This document shows positions 7,469-15,720 of a DNA stretch of 42,533 nt, piece after piece (position 1 is the stretch's first letter; every line of letters begins with the position of its first letter). Made by a program: the position numbers and the translations under genes. Origin of the DNA: Polaromonas sp. YR568. GTDB taxonomy: Bacteria > Pseudomonadota > Gammaproteobacteria > Burkholderiales > Burkholderiaceae_C. The notes under the pieces were generated by a model. It was given only the letters and a program-made list of their open reading frames with translations, did no database searches and had not been told where the DNA came from. The stretch spans positions 1 through 42,533 of the forward strand of contig NZ_FPBM01000017.1 in NCBI RefSeq assembly GCF_900116715.1, written 5' to 3'.

Positions 7469-8662
7469 ATGCCGTTTGCCCTGTTACCTATCCTGTTGCT
7501 CTCCGCCGCCGGTTTTACCGTGCTCACCACCGAGTTTTTGATCGTCGGCCTGCTGCCGGCCATGGCGCTGGACCTGCGCGTGACGATTCCGCAGGCCGGC
7601 CTGCTGGTCACGCTGTTTGCCTTTACCGTGGCTGCGGCCGGCCCGCCGCTGACGGCATGGCTGTCGGGCGTGGAGCGCAAGCGGCTGTTTGTGGGCGTGC
7701 TGGTGGTCATCGGCTTTGCCAATGCGCTGGCGGCAGTGGCGCCCAATATCGGCGTGATGGCGGTCGCGCGCTTTATCCCGGCGCTGATCCTGCCGGTCTT
7801 CTGGGCACTGGCCAGCGACACCGCCGTGCAGCTGACCGGCCCGGCGCGCGCCGGCAAGGCGATTTCGATGATCGCCTTCGGCATCGTGGCGGCCACTGTG
7901 CTGGGCATTCCCATCGGCACGCTGATCTCTGACGCCTTCGGCTGGCGCAATGCTTTTGCCGCGCTGTCGCTGGTGGCGTTTGCCAAGGCCATGCTGTTGC
8001 TATTTTTTCTGCCGCGCATCGCGCAGCCCGATCACAAGTCCTCGATGGCCAGCCAGATCCGCATCCTGCGCGACCCGGTGGTCGTGGGCCATGTGCTGCT
8101 GTCGGTGCTGGTGTTCACCGGCATGTTCACGGCCTATACCTATCTGGCCGACATCCTGGGCCGGCTGGCGGGTATTTCCAGCGCGCATGTCGGCTGGTGG
8201 CTGATGGGTTTTGGCGCGGTGGGCCTGCTGGGCAATTCGCTGGGCGGGCGGGTGGTGGACCGCAGCCCGCTGGGGGCGACGCTGTTCTTCAGTGTTGTTG
8301 TGGCGCTGGCCATGGCGGCCATTCTGCCGGCCCTGGCTTCGCAGTGGGGGCTGGCTGCGGCGCTGGGCGCCTGGGGCATCGCGCAGGCGGCGCTGCTCAT
8401 CATCTGCCATGTGCGTGTGATGAAGGCGGCGCCTGAAGCGCAGGCCTTTGCGGCCTCGCTCAATATTTCAGGCGCCAATGTGGGCATAGGCCTGGGCGCG
8501 CTGGTGGGCGGGCGTGTGATTGACGGCTACGGCCTGGCGCCTGTGGGTGGTGTGGCGGCCGGCGTGATGGTGCTGGCGACGCTGGCCGGGCTGCTGTTGC
8601 TCGCGGCCATGGCGGTGGCCCGGTCACGCAGCGCGGCAGCCGTAGCGTGTATCCGTTCGTAA
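7469..8662 (+). CDS. Major facilitator superfamily transporter (DHA1-like exporter)
   Basis: A 397-residue, very hydrophobic protein with about 12 predicted membrane helices. It shows the helix 1-2 pattern TTEFLIVGLLPAMALDL and the loop 2-3 segment TAWLSGVERKRL, as in drug:H+ antiporters of the AraJ/NepI/PbuE group. The N- and C-halves are separated by a cytoplasmic loop around residue 190-200 (PRIAQPDHKSSM). The start is ATG 7469 (MPFALLPILL); a longer frame from 7406 would add 21 polar residues before the first helix and is unlikely. It is divergent from the GntR gene with a 263-base gap. The substrate is unknown; efflux of a purine, sugar or drug is equally possible. Confidence 0.85.
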   Translation: MPFALLPILLLSAAGFTVLTTEFLIVGLLPAMALDLRVTIPQAGLLVTLFAFTVAAAGPPLTAWLSGVERKRLFVGVLVVIGFANALAAVAPNIGVMAVARFIPALILPVFWALASDTAVQLTGPARAGKAISMIAFGIVAATVLGIPIGTLISDAFGWRNAFAALSLVAFAKAMLLLFFLPRIAQPDHKSSMASQIRILRDPVVVGHVLLSVLVFTGMFTAYTYLADILGRLAGISSAHVGWWLMGFGAVGLLGNSLGGRVVDRSPLGATLFFSVVVALAMAAILPALASQWGLAAALGAWGIAQAALLIICHVRVMKAAPEAQAFAASLNISGANVGIGLGALVGGRVIDGYGLAPVGGVAAGVMVLATLAGLLLLAAMAVARSRSAAAVACIRS

Positions 8663-8803
8663 GTGTGCGTGGGATTGGGGCGACAAAGCGCCTGAAATTC
8701 AGTGAACAAGTTGGCGTTTTTGGGGACGTTGCCGCCTGTTACAACGGCGCCCCAAGGGCAGGCCGTATTCTCCCGAAAGTTTTTAACCAGAGGAGAAAAG
8801 CGC

Positions 8804-9820
8804 ATGTGGATTCGTAGCTTGTTCATGGGGGCCCTGATGGTGGGCGCAACCGCCGCAACGACAGGAGCGGCCGCGCAGGATGCCAAGGGCGGCAAAGACA
8901 GTTCGCTCATTTCACGCTATGAAGGCTCGCGGCTGATTGCCTGGCGCAACACGCCGTTTGCCGAGATCAAGCCCCTGAAGCTGTTGACGGAAGACATCGC
9001 CAAAGAGAAAAAACTGAACCCCGCGCTCACCGTGGAAGGTGAAGTGCAGGAGCTGTTTTACCTGTCACCCAAAGGCCGCAATGCACTGGAAGTGCAGCGC
9101 AACTACGAAGCCGCCCTCAAGCAGGCCGGCGCCGTGCTGGTCTATACCTGTGTGGACGGCGCCTGGGGCTGCCACCGCAGCGGCGGGCCTGCCGGCGACA
9201 TCTTGCTGAACGGCCCCATCCCTGATTCACAGCGCATCAGCAGCGGCGTGTATGAGGCTTTTGGCGCGCTGTCTACCAACCTGCGCTTCGCGTTGTTCAA
9301 GCTGACCCGCGGTGGCGCCGACAGCTACATCACGGTTTATTCGGTGGATGCGCCCACGGACTCCAAACCCTTCGCGGGCTCCGCCGCGACGTATCTGCAG
9401 ATCGTGCAGCCCAAGGTGGTGGAGACCGGCAAGGTCAGCGTGCTCAACGCCAAACAGATCAGCAGCGGCCTGAGCGCCGAGGGCAAGATTTCGCTTTACG
9501 GCATTTACTTCGACACCGGCAAGGCCGATATCAAGCCTGAATCAAAACCACAACTGGTGGAGATGGCGAAACTGATGAAGGACAACGCGGCGCTGAAGGT
9601 GTTCATCGTCGGCCACACCGACAATCAGGGCGTCTTTGATGCGAACCAGACACTGTCACAGCGCCGCGCGGAAGCCATCGTGGGCGCGCTGGTCAAGGAG
9701 TACAAGCTGGATGCCAAACGGCTGTCGGCGCGCGGCGCAGCGAACATTGCGCCTGTGGCCAGCAACGCCAGCGAAGCCGGGCGCGCGAAGAACCGCCGCG
9801 TGGAGCTGGTGGAGCAGTAA
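8804..9820 (+). CDS. OmpA-family outer-membrane/peptidoglycan-associated protein
   Basis: A 338-residue protein with a signal peptide (about 1-24, ending GAAAQD) and a C-terminal OmpA-like domain at about 225-338: YGIYFDTGKADIKPES, FIVGHTDNQG and QRRAEAIVGALV, then the AKNRRVEL end. This domain binds peptidoglycan. The N-terminal 200 residues are not a beta-barrel I recognise; they resemble the lipoprotein-like module found in other OmpA_C proteins, with two cysteines in VYTCVDGAWGCH that could form a disulphide. The start is ATG 8804 behind AGGAGAAAAG; the frame is open further upstream, but the signal peptide fixes this start. It is monocistronic. Confidence 0.85.
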   Translation: MWIRSLFMGALMVGATAATTGAAAQDAKGGKDSSLISRYEGSRLIAWRNTPFAEIKPLKLLTEDIAKEKKLNPALTVEGEVQELFYLSPKGRNALEVQRNYEAALKQAGAVLVYTCVDGAWGCHRSGGPAGDILLNGPIPDSQRISSGVYEAFGALSTNLRFALFKLTRGGADSYITVYSVDAPTDSKPFAGSAATYLQIVQPKVVETGKVSVLNAKQISSGLSAEGKISLYGIYFDTGKADIKPESKPQLVEMAKLMKDNAALKVFIVGHTDNQGVFDANQTLSQRRAEAIVGALVKEYKLDAKRLSARGAANIAPVASNASEAGRAKNRRVELVEQ

Positions 9821-9838
9821 AGAAAAAGAGGAGAGAGG

Positions 9839-9866
9839 AGCGGCGAGGGCGGAATGCCTCGCCGCT
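9839..9866. terminator. Hairpin between convergent genes
   Basis: AGCGGCGAGG and CCTCGCCGCT form a 10-bp stem with an 8-base loop between the OmpA-like gene and the convergent small membrane protein gene. On the minus strand a pyrimidine-rich stretch ending in TTTTTC follows, so it probably serves the minus-strand gene best. Confidence 0.5.
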
Positions 9867-9885
9867 TCAGCGCAAAAGGTCGTGT

Positions 9886-10188
9886 TTACGGCAGACGCTT
9901 GTCGTCACGTACTTCGCGCACTTCAACGTCCACCACGTCGCCTGCACGCTGGTTAGCGGCGTTGCCCTGTGCGGGCCCGCCGGGCCACATGCCCTGGGGT
10001 GAATAGCGCTGGAAACGGCCAAACACCATGGCGGGCGCCGGCTTGCGGCCGGTGATCAAAGACTTCAGCACGCTCAGCACCACAACGATCAGCGCCGCGG
10101 CCAGCAGGCTGAGGGCAAACACGGCGGCAAAGATGCCCAGCACGAGTTTGAGGAAGAAACGCAGAATTTTGCTGATCAAGCGAGGCAC
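9886..10188 (-). CDS. Small membrane protein, unknown function
   Basis: A 100-residue protein with a basic N-terminus (MPRLISKILRFF), one long hydrophobic segment at about 13-45, then a Pro/Gly-rich, acid-ended soluble tail (VVDVEVREVRDDKRLP). I recognise no named family. It has a likely ATG start and a terminator-like hairpin downstream. It sits between an OmpA-like gene and an Mpo1-like gene, 107 bases from the latter. The high ratio of coding-like composition and the clean hydrophobic segment argue that it is real. Confidence 0.65.
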   Translation of the reverse strand: MPRLISKILRFFLKLVLGIFAAVFALSLLAAALIVVVLSVLKSLITGRKPAPAMVFGRFQRYSPQGMWPGGPAQGNAANQRAGDVVDVEVREVRDDKRLP

Positions 10189-10252
10189 CTTTGAAAAGGT
10201 TTAAACCTCTCAGATGGAGGCAAAGAGCGGGTTTTCAAGCGGCCTGATAGCT

Positions 10253-10301
10253 GGATGAATCACCAGCCAAATCACCAGCAAAATCACCAGCAAAATCACC
10301 A
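10253..10301. repeat. Short tandem repeat (12-bp unit, about four copies) at the end of the DUF962 gene
   Basis: AATCACCAGC recurs at 12-base and once 11-base intervals from about 10257 to 10301. On the minus strand the unit is TGGTGATTTTGC, and its first copy contains the last Trp codon and the TGA stop of the DUF962 gene; the remaining copies lie in the 3' untranslated part. Each unit repeats a TGG-TGA. Confidence 0.8.
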
Positions 10302-10772
10302 GCGGATGTGCAGCTTTTCAAACAGCTTGCTTAATACAAACAGCGGCCCGACCCAGAGGTACTGGATGTCTTCAAAAAACGATGGCTTCTTGCCTTCGAT
10401 CTTGTGGCCGATGAACTGCAATATCCAGGCGCCTACAAAAATCGCGATGCACACTGGCAAGACCAGCGGGCCCATGGCAAACACCACAACCATAAAGGCC
10501 GCCGACAGCACCGCCATGGTGATCAGAAACACCACCGACAGCCGGGCGTAGTACACCATGCTGGCGGCGATAAAGGCATAGGCCACATAGGGATGTAGCG
10601 CGAACATCATGCCGACCAGGCTCAGCATGATGAGCGGAATGGCGATGAAATGGATCAGTTCGTTACGCGGGTTCTGGTGGCTTTCACCGTAGTGGGCCAG
10701 CAGGATATCTACCCGGCGTTCGCCGCCCACCGGGCCGGAGGGGGGAGTGGAGGAATCGGTGGCTGTAGTCAT
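10296..10772 (-). CDS. Mpo1-like / DUF962 family membrane protein
   Basis: A 158-residue protein with about four hydrophobic segments. It shows the family's histidine motifs: HYGESHQNPRNELIHFIAIP at about 27-46 and ILQFIGHKIEGKKPSFFED at about 117-135. Yeast Mpo1 is an Fe(II)-dependent dioxygenase that shortens 2-hydroxy fatty acids, and the histidines are its metal ligands. Bacterial members are mostly uncharacterised, so a lipid oxidation role is inferred. The start ATG 10772 follows GGAGACACCC. The extra N-terminal stretch of about 20 residues is Ser/Thr/Pro-rich. Confidence 0.85.
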   Translation of the reverse strand: MTTATDSSTPPSGPVGGERRVDILLAHYGESHQNPRNELIHFIAIPLIMLSLVGMMFALHPYVAYAFIAASMVYYARLSVVFLITMAVLSAAFMVVVFAMGPLVLPVCIAIFVGAWILQFIGHKIEGKKPSFFEDIQYLWVGPLFVLSKLFEKLHIRW

Positions 10773-10909
10773 GGGGTGTCTCCTGTGGGCCGGCTCCAGG
10801 GGGCCGGCGGGTTCACCAAAGACTTTAATACAGCGCCCGGTTTGTGCAAGGCCCTGCTTTAGGGTGTTTCCCCTTGTTTACTGTCGCCTGGGCAACAGGA
10901 AGCAGGGCG

Positions 10910-12010
10910 TCAGGCCAGCAGCGCCTGGGCAAACTCGCGCGCGCTGAAGGTTTCCAGGTCTTCAAGCTTTTCACCCACGCCGATGAAGTACACCGGCACG
11001 GGCCGCAAGCCGGGCGACGCCAGCGAGCGCTCACGTGCCCAGAGCGCGATGGCGGCCAGCACGCCGCCCTTGGCGGTGCCGTCCAGCTTGGTGACGATCA
11101 GGCCGGTGAGCTGCAGCGCTTCGTCAAAGGCCTTGACCTGGGTGAGTGCGTTCTGGCCGGTGTTGCCGTCAATCACCAGAAGTATTTCATGGGGGGCTGT
11201 TGAGTCTGCCTTTTGCACCACGCGCTTGATCTTGCGCAGCTCTTCCATCAGGTGCAGCTGTGTGGGCAGGCGGCCGGCGGTGTCGACCAGCACTACGTCT
11301 TTGCCGCGCGCCTTGCCGGCGCTGACCGCGTCAAAGCTCACGGCGGCTGGGTCGCCGCCTTCCTGGCTGACGATCTCGACGGTGTTGCGGTCGGCCCAGA
11401 CGCTGAGCTGCTCGCGCGCCGCGGCGCGAAAGGTGTCGGCGGCGGCCAGCAGCACCGAGGCGCCTTCGCTGGCGAGGTGGCGTGTGAGCTTGCCGATGGA
11501 TGTGGTCTTGCCGGCGCCGTTGACGCCGGTCACCATGATCACGGTGGGCTGGTACTGGCCTATCACCAGGGCTTGCTCCAGCGGCTTGAGCAGGTGGGCG
11601 ATCGAATCGACCAGGGCGTTTTTGACGGCGACAGGGTGCGTCATGCCGCCTTCCTTGACGCGGCGTTTCACGTCGGCCAGCAGGTGTTCGGTGGCTTTGG
11701 TGCCGGCGTCGGCCATCAGCAGCGCGGTTTCCAGGTCTTCATAGAGCGCATCGTCGATGCGGCTGCCGGTGAACACGGTCGAGATGCTGGAGCCGGTCTT
11801 GCGCAGGCCGTCCTGCAGCTTGCTGAGCCAGCGTTCGCGCTCAGGCGGCGCGGCCCCGGGAACCGGGATGGCAATGGGGGTGACCAGCGCGCTGCCGATT
11901 AATCCGCCACCGGTGGGCGCCGCCTTCGCAGCCGTATCAGATGCCGTAGAGGGCTCCGAAGCAGGCGATGGGGCAGGGGGTGGGGATTTTTTCTTGAAAA
12001 AACTGAACAT
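10910..12010 (-). CDS. ftsY: Signal recognition particle receptor FtsY
   Basis: A 366-residue GTPase that docks ribosome-SRP complexes at the inner membrane. A short Pro/Ala-rich A-domain (about 1-55, opening MFSFFKKK, a membrane-binding amphipathic start) precedes the N-domain and the G-domain. The motifs are GVNGAGKTT at 162-170, DTAGR at 243-247 and TKLDGTAKGG at 307-316. The A-domain is much shorter than in E. coli, as is usual in betaproteobacteria. It is divergent from the M16 peptidase gene with a gap of about 70 bases that must hold both promoters. The length and all nucleotide-binding motifs are intact. Confidence 0.97.
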   Translation of the reverse strand: MFSFFKKKSPPPAPSPASEPSTASDTAAKAAPTGGGLIGSALVTPIAIPVPGAAPPERERWLSKLQDGLRKTGSSISTVFTGSRIDDALYEDLETALLMADAGTKATEHLLADVKRRVKEGGMTHPVAVKNALVDSIAHLLKPLEQALVIGQYQPTVIMVTGVNGAGKTTSIGKLTRHLASEGASVLLAAADTFRAAAREQLSVWADRNTVEIVSQEGGDPAAVSFDAVSAGKARGKDVVLVDTAGRLPTQLHLMEELRKIKRVVQKADSTAPHEILLVIDGNTGQNALTQVKAFDEALQLTGLIVTKLDGTAKGGVLAAIALWARERSLASPGLRPVPVYFIGVGEKLEDLETFSAREFAQALLA

Positions 12011-12082
12011 TGGGTATGCTTTGGAGTCCTAGTGGGCTGTTGCACAGTTGCAAAGCAAGGTGCGGCGCCACACAGCTATTCT

Positions 12083-13594
12083 ATGAAACACCCCAGGCAA
12101 GCCCTTTTGACCTCCCCAGTACCCCTTTCCCTGTCTTTTTTACGGCTTTCCCGCGCCCCGGCCGCCTTGCTGGCCTTGTGCCTGGGTGCAGCCGCCTTTG
12201 CGCAGGCGCCCGCACTCCAGCCGGAAGTCGAGCAGTTCACCCTCGCCAATGGCCTGACGGTCATCGTCAAGCCCGACCACCGCGCGCCCACGGCGGTGCA
12301 CATGCTGTGGGTACGCGTCGGCTCCATGGACGAGGTCGACGGCACCTCGGGTGTGGCCCATGCGCTGGAGCACATGATGTTCAAGGGCACGCCCACGGTC
12401 AAACCCGGTGACTTTTCCAAGCGCGTGGCCGCGCTGGGCGGGCGCGACAACGCCTTCACGGCCCGCGACAACACCGGCTACCACCAGCAGATCCCGGCTG
12501 GCAAGCTCGAGGACGTGATGCGGCTGGAGGCTGACCGTTTCGCCCACATGCAGTGGCCCGACGAGGAATTCACGCGCGAGATCGAAGTCGTCAAGGAAGA
12601 GCGCCGGCTGCGCACCGAAGACTCGCCGCGCGCCATGCTGTTTGAGCAGGCCACGGCGATCACCTTCCTGGCCGCGCCTTATCGCCGCCCCATCGTCGGC
12701 TGGATGAGTGACCTGGACGCGATGACACCCAATGACCTGCGCGAGTTCTACAAGCGCTGGTATGTGCCGGCAAACGCAGCGGTCGTGGTGGCCGGCGATG
12801 TGACGGTTGCGCAGGTCAAAAAGCTGGCCGAAAAATACTATGGCGGCATCCCTGCCCGACCGGTGCCTGTGCGCAAGCCGCGCACCGAGCCCGAGCAGGA
12901 CGGCATGCGCCGCCTGGACTACAAGGCCCCGGCCAGCCAGGCTTATGTGAGCATGTCCTTCAAGGTGCCCAAGCTGGAGCCGGCGGATCTTATGCAGCCA
13001 GCTTCGCCGGCCGCCGGCGCACAGCCCTCGCCAACTGCGGCGGCCAGCCGCGATGCATTGGCGCTGACAGTGCTGTCCGCCGTGCTGGACGGCTACGGCG
13101 GAGCCCGCCTGGACCGCGCACTGGTGCAGGGCCAGGGGCAAGGCAACGAGCGCGTGGCCGACAGCGCCGGCGCCTCCAGCGGCCTGATCGGCCGCGGCCC
13201 GCAGCTCTTTGTGCTCGACGGCGTGCCCGCCGAAGGCAAGACCACGCAGCAGGTGACCGAAGCGCTGCGCCGGCAGGTGGCCTTGGTGGCGCGCGAGGGC
13301 GTGAGCGAAGCCGAACTCAACCGCGTCAAAACCCAGTGGGTGGCTAGCGAAACCTACAAGCTCGACTCGGTGGCCAGCCAGGCGCGTGAGCTGGGCTCGA
13401 ACTGGATACAGGGCCTGCCGCTGGACGGCAGCGCGCGCCTGATCGCCCAGCTGCGCACTGTGACTGCCGCCGAAGTGCAGGCGGTGGCTGCCAAATATTT
13501 TGGTGACGACCAGATGACCATGGCCACCTTGCTGCCGCAAGCCGTGGACCCGAACCGCAAACCCCGCAAACCGGCCGTCACCATCCGGCATTGA
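12083..13594 (+). CDS. M16 family zinc metallopeptidase, catalytic subunit
   Basis: A 503-residue protein with a signal peptide (about 1-40, ending AAAFAQ) for periplasmic location. The zinc motif HxxEH is intact (His93-Ala-Leu-Glu96-His97 in GVAHALEHMMFKGT), and the acidic helix EIEVVKEERRLR supplies the distal Glu. A C-terminal M16 domain follows, so the protein is a clamshell half as in mitochondrial processing peptidase beta. The start is ATG 12083; the 17 upstream in-frame residues from 12032 would precede the signal peptide and are unlikely. It is followed by a second M16 gene 24 bases downstream, and the two probably form a heterodimer. Confidence 0.92.
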   Translation: MKHPRQALLTSPVPLSLSFLRLSRAPAALLALCLGAAAFAQAPALQPEVEQFTLANGLTVIVKPDHRAPTAVHMLWVRVGSMDEVDGTSGVAHALEHMMFKGTPTVKPGDFSKRVAALGGRDNAFTARDNTGYHQQIPAGKLEDVMRLEADRFAHMQWPDEEFTREIEVVKEERRLRTEDSPRAMLFEQATAITFLAAPYRRPIVGWMSDLDAMTPNDLREFYKRWYVPANAAVVVAGDVTVAQVKKLAEKYYGGIPARPVPVRKPRTEPEQDGMRRLDYKAPASQAYVSMSFKVPKLEPADLMQPASPAAGAQPSPTAAASRDALALTVLSAVLDGYGGARLDRALVQGQGQGNERVADSAGASSGLIGRGPQLFVLDGVPAEGKTTQQVTEALRRQVALVAREGVSEAELNRVKTQWVASETYKLDSVASQARELGSNWIQGLPLDGSARLIAQLRTVTAAEVQAVAAKYFGDDQMTMATLLPQAVDPNRKPRKPAVTIRH

Positions 13595-13618
13595 ACGGCC
13601 CCGATACCAGAACCTCTC

Positions 13619-14983
13619 ATGACGATTGCTATTAAAAAAAGAGCTGCTTACGCTCTATCTACATGGCTTGCAGCCACTTTTTGCCTGACTTTTCAGGTGG
13701 GAGCACTGGCCGCCATCCCGATCCAGCAATGGACGCAGCCGAACGGCGCGCAGGTCTACCTGGTCGAAAGCCCGGCCATTGCAATGGTCGATGTGCAGAT
13801 CGAGTTTGACGCCGGCGCCCGGCGCGACCCGGCGGCCCAGGCGGGGCTGGCCAGCGTGATGACGGGCATGCTGGAAAAGGGCTTGCTGGCCAAAGACGGC
13901 GCACCGGCGATGGATGAGAACGCGTTGAGCGAAGCCTGGGCCGATCTGGGCGCGCAGTTCGGCGCCGGCGCCTCGGCAGACCGCATGTTTTTTTCACTGC
14001 GATCGCTCACGGAGCCCGACCTGCTGGACAAGGCCGTGGCACTGGCCGCGCGTGAACTGGCCGAGCCGGCTTTCCCCGACGCCGTCTGGCAACGTGAACG
14101 CCAGCGGCTGCAAGCTTCCATCAAAGAGTCCTACACGCGCCCCGGCAGCATCGTCGCCCGGGCCTATGCGCCGGCGGTTTACGGCACGCACCCCTATGGC
14201 CAGCAGATCACCGAAGAGACGCTGTCCCGCATCAGCGTGGACGACATGCGCAAGCTTCACGCCGCCAGCCTGGTAGCCTGCCGCGCGCACATCAGCATGG
14301 TGGGCGCGGTGACGCGCGCGCAAGCCGACGCGATTGCCACGCGCTTGCTGGCACGGCTGCCGCAAACTTCCTGCGCCAGCTTGCCGGCTATGGCTGAGGT
14401 GCCCGAAGTCGCGCCGCTGGCCCAGGCGGATGAAAAACGCATTCCCTTTGATTCGGCGCAAGCGCATGTGCTGATCGGCCAGCCCGGCTACAAGCGCGCC
14501 GACCCGGATTACTTTGCGCTGACGGTGGGCAACTACATCCTGGGCGGCGGCGGTTTTGTTTCACGCCTGACGAAGGAAGTGCGTGAGAAGCGGGGGCTGA
14601 CTTACGGGGTGTACAGCTATTTTTCGCCGGGGCTGCATGCCGGCGCCTTCACCGTAGGCCTGCAGACGCGGCCCGACCAGGCGCCCCAGGCTGTGGCGCT
14701 GGTGCGCGACGTGCTGAAAGACTTTGTGGCCAACGGGCCGACCGAGGCCGAGCTGAAGGACGCCAAAGACAATCTCATAGGCGGCTTCGCGCTGCGCATC
14801 GACAGCAACCGCAAGCTGCTCGACAACATTTCCGGCATCGCCTGGAACCGCCTGCCGCTGAACTACCTGGACACCTGGACGCAAGAGGTCGACAAGGTCA
14901 CGGTGGCCGACATCAAGGCCGCGTTCACACGCAAGCTGCAACCCGAAAAAATGGTCACCGTCATCCTGGGCGCTGCGCCATGA
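13619..14983 (+). CDS. M16 family peptidase homologue lacking the zinc motif (regulatory subunit)
   Basis: A 454-residue protein with a signal peptide (about 1-32, ending GALAA). The HxxEH position is replaced (SVMTGMLEKGLLAKD), so it should not bind zinc, as in the alpha subunits of M16B pairs. The Gly-rich loop and substrate Arg/Tyr motif are kept: GGGGFVSRLTKEVREKRGLT then YGVYSYF. It is paired with the catalytic M16 gene immediately upstream and overlaps rsmD by ATGA at its end. The first 22 codons or so are made almost entirely of a 57-bp dispersed repeat that also occurs at 39691. I am confident of the family; the role as non-catalytic partner is inferred. Confidence 0.92.
   Translation: MTIAIKKRAAYALSTWLAATFCLTFQVGALAAIPIQQWTQPNGAQVYLVESPAIAMVDVQIEFDAGARRDPAAQAGLASVMTGMLEKGLLAKDGAPAMDENALSEAWADLGAQFGAGASADRMFFSLRSLTEPDLLDKAVALAARELAEPAFPDAVWQRERQRLQASIKESYTRPGSIVARAYAPAVYGTHPYGQQITEETLSRISVDDMRKLHAASLVACRAHISMVGAVTRAQADAIATRLLARLPQTSCASLPAMAEVPEVAPLAQADEKRIPFDSAQAHVLIGQPGYKRADPDYFALTVGNYILGGGGFVSRLTKEVREKRGLTYGVYSYFSPGLHAGAFTVGLQTRPDQAPQAVALVRDVLKDFVANGPTEAELKDAKDNLIGGFALRIDSNRKLLDNISGIAWNRLPLNYLDTWTQEVDKVTVADIKAAFTRKLQPEKMVTVILGAAP
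13628..13684 (+). repeat. 57-bp dispersed repeat, copy A (within a signal-peptide coding region)
   Basis: It starts GCTATTAAA and ends TGCAGCCACTTTTTGC. It matches copy B at 39691-39747, which has exactly the same length, at about 80 percent by eye once one base is shifted; the last 16 bases are identical. Here it is read in frame as the basic and hydrophobic part of the signal peptide of the second M16 protein. Confidence 0.75.
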
Positions 14984-15630
14984 AATACACACCTGCATCT
15001 GCCCCTGCTAAAACCGTCGCTGCCAAACCCAAAGGCGGCAAGGTGGTAGCCCGCAAAACCGTTCCGCCGGGCGAGATCCGCATCATCGGCGGGCTCTACA
15101 AACGCACCAAGCTGCCCGTGCCCAGCAAGCCCGGCCTGCGCCCCACCCCCGACCGCGTGCGCGAGACGCTCTTTAACTGGCTGGGCCAGGACCTGACGGG
15201 CTGGCGCTGCATCGATGTGTTTGCCGGCACCGGCGCGCTGGGTTTTGAGGCCGCCTCGCGCGGCGCCACGGATGTACTGCTGTGCGAGCAGGACCCGGCC
15301 CTGGCACTGCAGCTCAAGGCGGTGCAGGCCAAGCTCAAGGCCGATATGTGCCGCATTGAGCGTGGCGACGGGTTGAGCGCCCTGAAGCGCGTCTCGCCGG
15401 GCAGCCTGCAACTGGTGCTGCTGGATCCGCCGTTTGAATCGGCCTTGTTCGAATCCGCCCTGAAAGCCGCCGCCCAGGCCATAGGCCCGACCGGCGTGGT
15501 CTACCTGGAGGCGCCCAAGCCCTGGAACGACGAGGAACTGGCGCCGCTGGGCCTGCAGGTGCACCGCAGCGGCAAGGCTGGGGCGGTGCATTTTCATTTG
15601 CTGGCCAGGCCGGGCGCGCTGGAGGGTTAA
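14980..15630 (+). CDS. rsmD: 16S rRNA (guanine(966)-N(2))-methyltransferase RsmD
   Basis: The 216 residues comprise a Lys/Ala-rich N-terminal extension of about 30 residues and then the core: GEIRIIGGLYKRTKL, RPTPDRVRETLFNWL, the SAM motif DVFAGTGALGFEAASRG and the catalytic LLDPPFES (D/NPPF/Y type). The enzyme methylates G966 of 16S rRNA in assembling 30S subunits. ATG 14980 overlaps the stop of the M16 gene (ATGA), which indicates translational coupling. rsmD next to coaD is a widely conserved pair and supports the call. The extension is longer than in E. coli RsmD and is likely flexible. Confidence 0.95.
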   Translation: MKYTPASAPAKTVAAKPKGGKVVARKTVPPGEIRIIGGLYKRTKLPVPSKPGLRPTPDRVRETLFNWLGQDLTGWRCIDVFAGTGALGFEAASRGATDVLLCEQDPALALQLKAVQAKLKADMCRIERGDGLSALKRVSPGSLQLVLLDPPFESALFESALKAAAQAIGPTGVVYLEAPKPWNDEELAPLGLQVHRSGKAGAVHFHLLARPGALEG

Positions 15631-15707
15631 AACGCCCTGGCCCTCCGCCAGCCTTGCCTGCCTCGTGGTTACAGCAGCGCCCACGGCGCGGAAAAGGGCG
15701 GGGCGGG

Positions 15708-15713
15708 CATAAT
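15708..15713 (+). promoter_or_regulatory. Possible -10 element for coaD
   Basis: CATAAT ends seven bases before the coaD ATG, and no Shine-Dalgarno sequence lies between. If used, the transcript would start at or very near the start codon. No good -35 is visible in the GC-rich sequence upstream, so support is weak. Confidence 0.3.
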
Positions 15714-15720
15714 TCCCCCT

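Noticed and set aside
10253..10301. Possible CRISPR array
   Set aside because: The repeat is 12 bp with no spacers and lies at a stop codon, so it is a simple tandem repeat.
12140..13591. 483-residue minus-strand frame opposite the first M16 gene
   Set aside because: It is rich in His, Arg and Gly without any family pattern, while the plus strand encodes an intact M16 peptidase with HxxEH.
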